Source: Albifimbria verrucaria
Taxonomy: Eukaryota; Ascomycota; Sordariomycetes; Hypocreales; Stachybotryaceae
DNA: 64,000 nucleotides
Reading direction: 5' to 3'
Assembly: GCA_020081605.1 (NCBI GenBank)
Contig: JAHREC010000009.1
Location: 4,836,001 to 4,900,000 of the forward strand
Below the pieces are notes generated by a model. The model did no database searches, was not told where the DNA came from, and saw only the letters and a list, made by a program, of their open reading frames with translations. Below, piece after piece: positions 10,895 through 21,415 of the stretch. How positions within the stretch are numbered: position 1 is the stretch's first letter; the number at the start of each line of letters is the position of its first letter. The position numbers and the translations under genes were made by a program.

Positions 10895-12258
10895 CTTCTT
10901 TGCTGTTAGTACCTGCTGGAGCTCCGTTACTCTGCCCTCCTTTTGCGATTGAACGCCCTCGTTCTTCTCAACACCTTTCTACTCTTCCACTCTGACTGCC
11001 ACGAGGTCTGAGTCGTAGCTTGCCCTTTAGCAAGGCCTCGCATGACGAGCCACTGGCAGCCGCTTTTGATCGCCTCTCTTATTTTCTCAGCTAACCGCTT
11101 GCTGCATGGAGGACTCTCCTCTTTATTGGCAACCCCTCCAATCATTCGCGAGTGCATGCGTGGCAAGACACTCAGCTCCTCCAGGCCAAGGTCTATATCA
11201 TAAATAGTATTTGTTCAACTTGGCGGAAACGGACGCTGTGATATTGACGTACTTATTGTGGATAGATATGACCCCAATCTCATTGACCCTTCAGCCCTCT
11301 GTTATTTGACAGTCGCCGTCCTTCTTCTTGGGCAGTTCATAACCACCAGCTAACATACCCAGAAGCCCAGCTAACTCAGGCAATCGCGTGGGCTTGGTGT
11401 CGTGCGTCAGCCCTGAGCTTACTGTGACGTTTGTGTCTGTCAGTCCATGTTCGCCTAATACGCTCGACGTCTCAGTGTCGTTACCGCCTGTCTCCCCTTC
11501 GGCTTTGTCATTGTCAGCCGCACCACCCGTTTCAGGTTCTCCCGGTACGAGCAGCAGCATCTCCTTATTCTTCTACTTGACGGCCAGGTTGTAGTATTTA
11601 CACTCAATCTTCACCTTCCAACGTCAACCCAGCGCCTAAGGCGAGCTTGCTGGGGCCGCCTCAACTTGTCCCCTCTAAGTTTCGTCTTCTTTTGCGATAC
11701 TTACAACGCAAAATACAATAGAGAATATGGCGGCAATCAACATGCCCTTGTCTCCAATAGGGTTCGGACTAGCTGTGATCGCGAGCAGTCGATCTACAGG
11801 CTGCCTGGGAGCCACTTGCTGGTGTACGCAAATTGACGTCGGCACATAACATGGTGTTGGTAAAGTAGACGGTGCCAGTCACCTCGGCTTATGGTTTGCC
11901 ATAGCTCTCCATTACCTATAAGTGGACATCTTGTCGCTTTGAGTTACCACTGGCAAGCTAGCCGTTGGATCTGCGTTCTCGGAGACGCCTGTGCTCAAGC
12001 CAGCCACAAGGTGGCTGTGTAGCCCCTCAGCCTTGTTGGTCGATCAGTAAAACGACGTTACCAGATCGGGTGCGATGGAGCGCTGTCGTCACATCCGGAC
12101 CCGAAGGCAGCGCCGAAGCGCATATATATTAGACTTTGGTCCCTCGTCAATGCCCTCAATTAATTTGTGGAATTGCCAAGCGAAATCAAGACCATTTGCA
12201 AGAATATCTCAATACTACATCTTCAGGATACCCGCGCAATATCACAGAATCACCAGCC
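10895..12258. pseudogene. decayed coding remnants, minus strand, plus promoter of next gene
   Basis: Minus-strand fragments have protein-like composition but stops and frame changes. One is 11166..10927 (Lys/Arg-rich). Another, about 11690..11291, reads through ...KIECKYYNLAVK, an in-frame TAG, then KNKEMLLLVPGEPETGG. The TAG sits where TGG would keep the frame open, compatible with a C:G to T:A change. I cannot name the family. The last ~200 bases before 12259 are presumed promoter of the plus-strand gene. Confidence 0.3.
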
Positions 12259-13193
12259 ATGTCCTTTTTCACGACCCCATCGAGCCCGTCGCCCAAGGAC
12301 GCTCGGCAGTCATTCTCAGATGCTGAGGATACACAGCTATCCAAAACACATTCCGCCTCATCGTCAACCTCAGAGTCTGGACCCCCACCCGCATACTCTG
12401 ATGTCGTTGGCCAGGCCAGCACAAGCGCTCAAGCATCATCGTCAGTGAGCTTTGCCGCCACCGTAGAGCTGCAAATTCAGGCCACGGGTATAGGCAACTC
12501 GTCCTTGTCTATGCCTAGGCCGGATCCCATCCCTATATACCGGCTGCAACCCTCGCTGAAGCAAATTACCCTGATGCTCAGGCACCAGCGTACTTTTCTC
12601 TTCGTCTCAAACGTAGCTCGAACTCTTGTGGATTAGTCCGCGCCTCGGATCCAGATGGCACACCTATAATCGCCACGATATACCGATGGGGACCTGGGAG
12701 GCGTCCTAGAATGCGCATCATACCACCCACTTCCTCTGTCTCCATTGAAGACGCTATTAAGGCCGACAATGTCGATTGCGAGATGGTCGAGGTTCGAAGC
12801 CGTTCTGTCTTCTCGCGAACGCAGAGGATAGAGACCTCATTCGGCACGTTCCAATGGCGCTATGGCAGTCGCGCTGAGCGTGGAGAGGCATTCTACGCAA
12901 ACTCGCTCTTAATCCTGGAGAGAATTGATCAGCACACTACGGAAAAGAGCTCAAAAGAGGACAAGCCTATGCGCATCGCGCAATTTGTGCGCAACGACGA
13001 GTTTCGAACGCCTGGGACGCACAAGTGCATGGCCGGCAACGGCGGCAGATTAATGATCGATTTAAGCGCTTGGAGGGATGAGAAGAGTTCCACAGCTGAG
13101 AAAGTCGAGGCATTCATAGTGGCGAGCTGTATCTGCATGCTGAAGAGGGAGGTAGACTGGATGAGAGATAATAATATTGCCGTTATAGTTTGA
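12259..13193 (+). CDS. conserved fungal hypothetical protein (PPxY N-terminus)
   Basis: ATG at 12259, 311 aa if one base is restored in the CCC run at 12550-12552; without it the frame ends at 12636. The N-terminal ~70 residues are Ser/Thr/Pro-rich with a PPPAY (PPxY) motif at about residue 42. The joined region reads DPIPIYRLQ...PAYFSLRLKRSSNSC and then an Arg/Gly-rich GPGRRPR and FGTFQWRYG. From memory these anchors recur in an uncharacterised fungal family. The C-terminal third contains AGNGGRLMIDL and an amphipathic helix with a short hydrophobic run. No catalytic motif, signal peptide or membrane segment is obvious. It may be a beta-sandwich (tubby- or LURP-like) fold, which is only a guess. 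The break looks like sequence error. Confidence 0.72.
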
Positions 13194-13940
13194 TATTGTT
13201 CTAGATTAGCTGCTTCAAGTGAGGTGATAATTTCTCAGCAACTTACGCCAAATTGGCATTGGAAGAGTGCCTAGTTTTGGGTGTTATTGCACCTGCTATG
13301 AAGTGAATATTTATGAGGGAGACGAGTTCACCCAACTCCACACAGCTCTATAGGAAATTGCAGGCAGATCCGTCAAGTTTAATGTTTACAATATCAGGTC
13401 AATTCGCTATCTTAGTTACACAGCTGATATCTGATACAGCCCATCTCCTAGAGCGCCTTAAGGAGCCAAATATGTCACTGACAAGGAAACTGACCAATTA
13501 TAATCTGGTAAAGCCTGGTAACATTAAAGGCTTAGTAAATTGGCTGATGATGTATGTATCGATATTTAGCGTCGCTACCTAGTACTACCTTGCAACAGTA
13601 GTCTATTTAGCTGACTGAGGATCGTTTAGATGTTACTTTTCGTATTGATACGATGACTAACATGTTGTGGGGTTGCTACATTTCCGGATTCTTAAGGCGC
13701 TCAAGGAGATGGAATCCACAGCAACTGAAGCATTTGTAGCATCCCTGTGGAGCGTCAAAGGTCGATGTACGAACACATCAGGGAAAATATAATGTAGCGA
13801 GCCAAGGAAGAGTTAGTTTAGTAGCTAATGCTTCTGATATTCCAATTCTTCATCATCCCTTCCCAATAACACAATCGTAGAGAGAAAATATCGAATGCAA
13901 CGGAAATCTTGTCAGAATGATCTAATGGCTGATTTTGGAG
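13194..13940. other. A/T-rich intergenic stretch with possible coding relic
   Basis: It lies between the 3' ends of two convergent genes. At about 13692-13762 a short plus-strand stretch reads like protein (ILKALKEMESTATEAF) without start or continuation, so it is probably a relic. Confidence 0.3.
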
Positions 13941-16600
13941 CTAAGTCGGCGAAGTGTGAGCCTCTTTCATCTGAGCTAGCCGCTGTTCTGAGTTTTCAGT
14001 GTCTGGGTGGGTTGGGCCCAGTACTTCCCTCCTTCGCAGAACGCATTCTTCCATAAGCCTGGCCGCCTCTTCCAATCGACTTAGACTAAACCACAAGTCG
14101 GCAATTCCATGCTTGATGTGCAGCGTCTCTGGATGCATCTCACCGAAAAGTCGAAGACTCTGTTCTAACACACTTGTGTATATTTCCTCAGCCGCATTGA
14201 ATTCACCCATGTAGTAGTATACAGTTGCCAGTTCGGTTGCGCTGGCTATTGTCTCTGGATGCATTTCTCCGAACATCTGGCGACGGTATTCTAATACTTG
14301 GATGCTCATTTCTTTAGCTTTAGTATAGTCGCCCATGTGATGATAAGTAGATGCAAGATTTGCTTCACTGGCTATTGTTTTTGGATGCACCTCTCCGAGA
14401 AGTTGGCGACGCTGTTCTAATACTCTGATTCTCATTTCCTTAGCTTTAGTATAGTCGCCCATGTGATGATAAGTAGATGCAAGATTTGCTTCGCTGGCTA
14501 TTGTGTCTGGATGCACCTCTCCGAGAAGTTGGCGACGCTGCTTTAATACTCTTATTCTCATTTCCTGGCTTTAATATAGTCACCCATGTCGTGGTAAGCA
14601 TATGCAAGATTTGCTTCGCTGGCTATTGTGTCCGGATGCAATTCACCGAGGATTTGGCGGTACTGTTCCGTTACTCGAACTTGTGTTTCCTTGGCTTTAG
14701 TGTAGTGGCCTTGGTCACTGTAGATGAGTGCGACCATTTCAGTACTGCTGATTGTTTCCAGGTGCATTTCTCCCAATGTTTCGTGGCGAACCCGATGTAC
14801 TTCGGTTATGAGTCTTTCAGCTTCACTGTAATGACCAAAAAATCTCTGCAGGCCTGCGAGGTGGTACATGGTGTTGAGGACCACTGCGTGTTCCCTCCAA
14901 GCGCTTGTTCACCTCTTTGTAAAACTTCAAGGAGGAGCTCCTTGGCTTCATGATGGCGGCCCGATTGTCGGTAAGTGACTGCGAGATTAGCCGACACCTG
15001 AAGGACGTCTGGGTCATCATCTCCAAGCTTCTCTCGCAGCAGCGTTAAGGCTGCACCTTCCAGAATTTCTGCCTGTCTGAACATCCCCGGTCGCCTGCGT
15101 ATAACCCTGCCCGTTTAAGGAGATGGCCGCCCACAGTTCCGTCTCCATGCCTATCCGCAAAGCCGGCCATTTGGATGCAGTGTGCTAAGTATCTTTCGCA
15201 TTGCCCCCATAGACTGACTTCGCCCTCTTGATAATCAGGAAACAGGTTGTCAATTACTTTTAGGGCAGCGTGGGCGTATCCGTTTTCTTCATTACAGCTC
15301 TGACCATCTTTCAGCGCTGTGTCCATTGAAATGCTTTCTTCTGTTTGGCCTGCGTGGCCTAGCTGGTAGCGTATCCCTTCTTGTACGAGTTTGTGCATCT
15401 CATAGCTCAACTCGCCCTCAGCCTCCGTACGTCTGGCGAGGAAGGAGAAATCTCGGAGTCGCTTGATTGCTCTTCCAATGGCTACTTCGTCATGCTGCTG
15501 CTCGTGATTGGCTGTGGCTTGCCTGGCCAGCACCAATCCTGCTTCTTGTAATACTTCTTGCTGGATCTTTTGGTTGTCCAGGTACGCTATTATATGCAGA
15601 ATTTCGTATGCTAGTTTGTTGTGTTGTTTAAGGTACTGAACCGAGATGCTCCAAGTTGCGAGAACACTATTTGTGACGCCCTCTCTTCGATGTGGATCAT
15701 TGTACGACTCCTTCAATACTTCCCATCTTTTCCGTCCCTGTCGAAGTAATTCGAGGTATTCAGTGATTCGTGTTAAAGTTTCTCGCATATATGCGCCGGC
15801 TTGAGAAACAGCAAGAGGAAGCCATTGCAGCTCCTCTAGCAATGCCTCGATAGCTTGTTCGTCATTGGAGCCAACTGGTTCATCGCCTCTCGCTAGTGAC
15901 AAGAGTTCTTTTGCCTCCCTTCTGTCATCCGAGCAACCTTGATGCCTCTTCGAGTACCGACAAGAGTGCCAAGAATCTGGTCGTCTCGAGTAGTCCATAG
16001 CACCGTTCCTCCTGGACCGGCAGGAATATACGATCGCATGGTCTTGGAGCTAGCCATGCCACCAATGCCAAAAAGATCAAGATTATCGGCATTATCGACA
16101 ATTAGCACCCATGAAGACTGCTTCTGAATGCCAGTGCTAACAGCCTGTAGCATGTCCACCTCAGCAAGACCGCCAATATTCAACCCCAAGATGTCGGCAA
16201 TGCATTTAAAATCATGGGAAAAAGTTGCCTCATTCTCGGCATGAACCCAGAATACGGAAGTTTTTGGGTCCTGACATCGATCGTATGCGTACTGGAGTGC
16301 TATTTGTGTCTTTCTATGGTTCATTCAGCAGTTGAGCACTTCTAGACAACATCTGACCTACCCTGACCCTCCGAGTCCGCATAGTGCCGCACTTTGAGCC
16401 CCATGCTGTTGTGATAGACGACTCTCCAAAAGAGCTGTGATATCCGGACGTAAGATGATGTCTTCGTTACGCGGATAAGGAATGTATGATCGGATTGTAG
16501 GTTTGTCGGATCCATAATTGACATTCACGGACCCATCATTAACAGTGAAGGAGCTGAAATTATGACCGGAAACCGGCCCATTAAACGTCGCTTGGCTCAT
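13941..16600 (-). CDS. NLR (STAND) receptor: N-terminal short motif, NB-ARC, TPR repeats
   Basis: Exon 1 is 16600..16362, the 48-bp intron 16314..16361, and exon 2 16313..13941. It gives about 871 aa once four single-base losses are allowed for (15917-15919, 15085-15088, 14893-14895, 14564-14565; all C runs on the plus strand). There is no large effector domain. Residues 1-33 are a Gly/Asn/Ser-rich segment (TFNGPVSGHNFSS...NVNYG). The P-loop GLGGSGKT is at 75-82 and the Walker-B-like VLIVDNADN at 149-157. Arm and winged-helix regions follow (PLAVSQAGAYMRE, YEMHKLVQEGIRYQL). The C-terminus has about eight kinesin-light-chain-type TPRs of 42 residues (GE-x-HP-x-TI...ANLAxxYHxMGDYxKA). NB-ARC proteins switch by ATP-dependent oligomerisation, and fungal ones sense non-self. 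It is divergent from the PNP gene, 312 bp away. See the pair finding. Confidence 0.85.
14290..14667. repeat. 126-bp tandem repeats encoding TPR units
   Basis: Three consecutive 126-bp units begin near 14290, 14416 and 14542. The first two differ at roughly eight positions (about 93% identical by eye). The third is clearly more divergent and lost a base at 14564-14565. They encode successive 42-residue TPRs of the NLR. High DNA identity between adjacent units indicates recent duplication or gene conversion. Confidence 0.8.
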
Positions 16601-16912
16601 TTTACCATCATGAATATTTGTTCACTTCTAGAAGGCAGCTCATCTTGGATCTCTGATGCTTTCAACGCTGCCAATGCGATGTGGGAGACGTGTGAGAAGA
16701 TATGAATGGATGAAAGAGGGAATGGGGCTGAGTAGAACCTGGTTGATACCCAAATCAACATTTCACAGCCTCGCACGTGAATTCCTCGCTGCTTATTCGA
16801 TGATCTTCCGATTCGTTTTATGACCTGGACGGGACTAATTTGGATACATGAAAACAAAACTATTCTCATCCCTTCTTCAACTATGCTCCGACACCTAGGC
16901 CAATAATTCACG
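16601..16912. promoter_or_regulatory. shared divergent promoter of the NLR and PNP-domain genes
   Basis: Only 312 bp separate the two ATGs, which point away from each other, so both promoters must lie here. No clear TATA box was seen. A minus-strand open frame of 113 codons across it has no coding features and is discounted. Confidence 0.55.
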
Positions 16913-18155
16913 ATGGCCCCACCCCAAGCAACAATCAAGTTGGCATTGCAATAGTTTGCGCACTAGAAAATGAGTACAACGCAATTGCGCTCATTGTAGA
17001 TCATCTATGGCCTGCAAGCAGCGAAGACAATCACGAACAGACGCGGGGTGATCCGAACGTGTATACCAAAGCAAAAATATTCGATCATAACGTGGTGCTT
17101 GTCCGATTGCCTGAAATGGGCAAAGTCAGTGCCGCCAGCACGGCTGCGAGCCTTAGATTGAGCTTCCCTCGTTGATGTTGCTTCTGTTGGTGGGGATATG
17201 TGGTGGCAACCCCAGTCCTGAATCCAACATTGAGATATTACTGGGTGATGTGATCATCAGCAAGTCAGTCATACAATATGACTTGGGCAAACGCTTCCCT
17301 GATCAGTTCCAGGCAAAAGAGACTACAGAGAGCAGCCTCGGTCGACCACCGAAGACTGTGCGGAGTCTTGTGGCCATGTTGGAGACAGCCCGAGTGCGAT
17401 TCCAACTTCAGCAAACTGCCGCAAACATTTTAGAGGAGAAGATACAGCGCCAAGCCAGTCCTACAGAGCCTGTTCGAGCAGATTACTCTTACCCTGGAAC
17501 TGTACAGGATACGCTATTTCCAGCAGATTATCGCCACAAACACCAGTCCCCGAATCAATGTAATACCTGTGCCTCATGTACTCAAGCAGCAGATCCGGTA
17601 TGCGCAGAGTCCCGGGTGCGCTCTTGCGAGGAACTTGGTTGTTCAAGCGAGAATCTCGAATGGAGAGAACGTCTGGAGGAAAAGGCAGTATTGGAGAGGC
17701 AGGGCAATCTAGTTCAAGCGCAGAAGCCCAAGATCTTTTTCGGCTGCGTTGCGTCTGCCGACACGGTGCTTAAGTCAGGCGAAGAGCGCGACGCACTAGC
17801 TAAGAAGCTCTCTCAAAGCAGCAGTGCTCCAATCCTTGCTTTCGAAATGGAAGGGGCTGGAGTGTGGGATGAGTTACCAAGTATTATTGTCAAAGGTGTC
17901 TGCGACTATGCTGATAGTCATAAAAACAAGAAGTGGCAGGACTTTGCGGCAGCAACAGCAGCGGCTGTGGCAAGGGCAATTATCGAACGCGTTCCCACAG
18001 CTCAGCTGGGGGCCGCCGATCCCGACAACATAGCCGACAAGCCGCAAACTGCCACGGTGGTTAATGGGTTTGTGTTCAATGGGCCTGTTCAGGGAAAGTA
18101 CTTTTCATCAGGGACGACTATTCACGGAGGAACAAACACCTTCAACTACTCATAA
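16913..18155 (+). CDS. PNP/UDP-phosphorylase-domain protein with C-terminal motif shared with the NLR
   Basis: ATG at 16913, about 414 aa, no intron. Two single-base losses interrupt it, in the C runs at 16922-16925 and 17166-17168. Restoring them gives MAPPPSNNQVGIAIVCALE...GKVSAAS and then LVGICGG and EILLGDVIIS, the signature of the nucleoside phosphorylase family as found in fungal NLR-associated proteins. Later anchors are LGRPPK, YPGTVQDTLF, GCVASADTV, FEMEGAGVWDELP and KGVCDYADSHKNKKWQ, the nucleoside-binding and C-terminal elements. The last ~30 residues (NGFVFNGPVQGKYFSSG...NTFNYS) form a separate low-complexity tail resembling the NLR N-terminus. The PNP domain in such proteins may act on nucleosides/nucleotides. 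The role proposed here (effector triggered by the NLR) is inference from the shared tail and the divergent arrangement. Confidence 0.85.
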
Positions 18156-18216
18156 TTTCTAGTTTCAATCCAGCCCTTCTCTGATATTATCCTGTTATTG
18201 TCGCGGGTGAATCACA

Positions 18217-18422
18217 GTGTGTAGCCGAAGAAAGGGCCCCAAGTGGATCGAGCTGGCTAAGGCATTCTTCGCGGGGCCGAGGCTGACAGTGGATATGCCT
18301 TCACTAAGATCAGGATCCAGCCGACTGCAAAAGCCCGCATTGCCCACTACATGCCCTTCCTCCTCGTTCTCTGGAGCAGAACGATTGAAGAAATCATTGC
18401 GCCTCCTGGAATGATTGCTTGA
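18217..18422 (+). pseudogene. C-terminal gene remnant
   Basis: With one base restored in the GGGG run at 18273-18276, a coherent stretch of about 65 residues ends at TGA 18420-18422. It includes IELAKAFFAGAEADSGY, then IRIQPTAKAR and PFLLVLWSRTIEE. There is no start codon, and stops lie upstream in frame. I read it as the 3' end of a lost gene. The parent family is not identified with confidence. Confidence 0.4.
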
Positions 18423-18431
18423 ATCGAAAGA

Positions 18432-20471
18432 ATGCGCCGTGCCTTCGAGATTGCGGACTTCAGCAGGTCCCTAGGCACCACCATTGTTACTGCCGGGAAG
18501 CGCATTGAGAAGCACACAACAAGAAATGTGTCTGTTGAAATACCAAAGTCAACGTTGAAAGTATTTGGTGATCTGCGATTGATATTTGATCAATTAGATC
18601 GCGAATTGGTCAACAAAAGAAACAATTCAGAATATAACTTGCCCCCGCCTATTGAAGACAAGATTCTGGACATTTTGCGATGTTGCGAGCAAGGCATCAC
18701 AACCCTCACATCAGTATGCTGCGATGAGCAAAGTCCTCCAAGTAGTGCAGAGCCTCAGAAGATTCTACGCCAGCTTAGTGGTGCTTTCAGACGTATAAGA
18801 ATTGCCTTAGACATCCTGACACTGTAAGGTCATTTACCGTCGTTTGTTTCTTGGGAAATTAATGTGTCTGTCAGGTCTACCTCGCCGTTACTCGGGCGCC
18901 AGCAGCCGGAGAAAATGATGAGCAATCATACGCCACAGAAAAGGCTAATATTCTGATTAGCGTCGCTCAAATGCGCGGCTTGTATTCACCTATTAACGTC
19001 ACTCGTGATGTTCCTGCGGCCCCGGGATCACCACCAACCTATGACGAAGCTGTAAAATATAATGATGAGGACAAGTCGCCGTTGAATCATGCATACGACC
19101 CTTCAGAATATCCACGAGACATCAAAAGAACATTATCCAATGAGAAGAGCCTGAGTTTGAATCTAAGCAATGACAATGCTGGCCCCAGCTCAACGAAGAA
19201 GGACAATACACTGTGAGTTTTGTCTATGATAGCACTGGATCTCTTAAGGCCAAGATATATACTGTCATATCCAATGCAAAGGCTGATACGTATGCCACTC
19301 TAGGGCACATATTATTTCGCAACCTAAGCTCGAGCTCAAGCAGGTTGCCTCGATTTCACCAACCGTCGCGAACTCAGACAATGAGATTCTTAGGGTAGCT
19401 TGTTTCGAGACACGGACTATGACCATGTTGGCTGTGGCAACTACGAATGCCCTCAGGGTATACAATGCGATATCCGGGAAGCTTATCTGGGAGCTCTACG
19501 GGAGTTCACCCTCAATTGTCCGACTAGACGAATCGCTAGCCGTTTTACAAATTTCATGCGACCTTCTCCAGACGGCGGTGTTATCTGCGCTGAGATTCGG
19601 CGCGGGTCACTGAATGAATTGCTCGTCATAGAAACGTCTGACGGACGAGTAAGAACAAAAAGGAAACCGAATTCCTACGATGGGAGTGTAACATCTACCT
19701 CTTTTGACAACAATCATGTTGGCCTCTTTGCGTGGAGACCGAGCTGTATAAAACTTCACGCCATTGGCGTTGGAAAAATTGAAGATGGTTCTTTCTATAC
19801 CATCCCTTTCCAGTCGCCGGAATGGGGCTTCGATATTTCGCAATGTCATTTACTCCAGACAATGAGCACATTCTCACATGCGAGGGACCGATGATCGGAC
19901 CGAATACCACTGATTTCTCGATTAAAGTCCGCGTCTTTCGCCACAAAGGCGGGAAGCTAATAGATGAACACAGCTTTTCCAGTTCAAGAACTAGGCCAAA
20001 TCTCCTACAAACAGAACGACAATTTTTGCGAGTTTTCATTTTCCTAGCGAGGATCAGTGGCTGGTATGTTTCCCAGATTTCGACGACACTTCCAATGTTT
20101 GTATCGTGAACGCCAAGAGCGGGACAGTTTTGGCAAGGGTATCTGCAGAGTTGAGCTACGTGCAGCAATTACAGGCTGGCGTTGTGCCAACCAAAGCAGC
20201 CATACAAGTAGCGTTGGACGTAGAGACTGGCATGTGGACGCGGATGCAACAGAACACGACTCTCATTCCGGGCCGGCGAACCGTGACAATCATGAGATTT
20301 GCGATTCCGGGGCTTCAGATGAAGTGGGAGAAATCATCTAACCCTGTACAGTTTGGATCCATTATTATAAACATAGAGTCTGGAGATAGGTGCCATCTAT
20401 CCTCGAATGGGCTCTTCTTGACCATTCAACACGGTCCAAATGGAAAGATAGACGTAATGTCATTAAGCTGA
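18432..20471 (+). CDS. helical N-terminus plus PPxY linker plus beta-propeller-like protein, heavily frame-broken
   Basis: ATG at 18432. An apparent 51-bp intron is 18824..18874 (GTAAGG...TGTCAG). About six single-base losses (18823/18824, 19211, 19303-19305, 19500-19502, 19824-19827, about 20040) must be allowed to read about 664 aa. Residues 1-135 are predicted helical (FGDLRLIFDQLDREL, LRQLSGAFRRIRIALD). A flexible linker with SPPTYDEAV (PPxY) follows. The rest resembles WD/beta-propeller blades: short beta-rich units such as MLAVATTNALRVYN-ISGKLIWELYG, SPDGGVICAEIRRG, FTPDNEHILTCEG, WLVCFPDFDDTSNVCIVNAKSGTVLA, ending DRCHLSSNGLFLTIQHG. The number of breaks is higher than elsewhere, so genuine decay is possible. 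It lies next to the NLR/PNP pair in the same orientation as PNP. The start and the exact frame at 19975-20045 are uncertain. Confidence 0.6.
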
Positions 20472-21415
20472 GGAAGTAACATTGGTTAGAAACAAAGATG
20501 CCATGGGGTCTCAGTCATCTCTCATGTCTCTGCTGGGTCAAACTGCAAATAGCACCATCGTCCTCAACTAAAAGTATAAACCGATACAAAATAGCGGCAG
20601 CTATATGCTCGACACATACGTGAATCAAGAAAGCCCCTCTATACGAATAGTCAGGATTGAAGAAAGCTTCTCATATATTATACAACATGTTGATACTAGT
20701 AGCTGTCAAGACATATTTGCTTTCTATTAACCTTCTATCATCCTGACATTTAATGTGGTGCCTCCAATTCTTACGTACCTCGGCCTCTGTTCCAAGGAGG
20801 GCAATTAAGACTTAGCAGTAGACAAAGTGAGTGAATCGTATCCATAGGAACCGAAGTGAGCCTGCTTGTTTCTTTCTGCTGAGTGGTTCTACGACGCCCT
20901 ACGTGTCTAAGCGCAGGGTTTGGAAGCGGGTTCTTGGCAATAGAGCTTTCCCATGCTAATCTTTCTATGCCCAAAAAACAAACAACACCAACATGCATCA
21001 GGGTAGCTAGAAGTCAACAACCCGTCAAATCTAGTAGATCTACCTTGACTTCTCTGGTAAGCAGTAATGCACGCATCGTAGCTTGGATTCGTAAGAACCG
21101 TGATATAGAAGAAATATATGATATTGCAGCTACGAAGAACAATGAAAAGCTCTGGAACCTCACTGGCATCAATAAAAGTGATGACATCTACTGTAATCGT
21201 TCCAGGCATCGATCTAATTGCTGTTGTAGTTAAACAATGGCAAGATGTTTCTTGAATCATGAATGGGAATCACAATGTTAGCTTTAATTTGTTTGATGAG
21301 TCAATTGGTTTCATTTATGATCATTCATTGCACATTAAGCCTTAGTTCTTCCTTGGAACACCGGCGTCTTCGTACATTCCCAAGTCCTTGAGAAATAGAT
21401 AGGCTTGTGCTTGAT
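20472..21415. other. intergenic, no supported gene
   Basis: Frames of about 117 codons overlap on both strands at 20883-21260, but neither has intron structure or a recognisable family. The right end is the 3' flank of the phospholipase gene. Confidence 0.4.

Noticed and set aside
13941..16600. NLR as a pseudogene
   Set aside because: All four breaks are single-base losses of the same kind as in housekeeping genes; motifs and repeats are intact once read through. Not fully excluded.
16597..16938. 113-codon minus frame over the NLR/PNP intergenic region
   Set aside because: It would overlap both real starts and has no features; treated as promoter.
20883..21260. Overlapping ~117-codon frames on both strands
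   Set aside because: Mutually exclusive shadows without start context, introns or recognisable domains.
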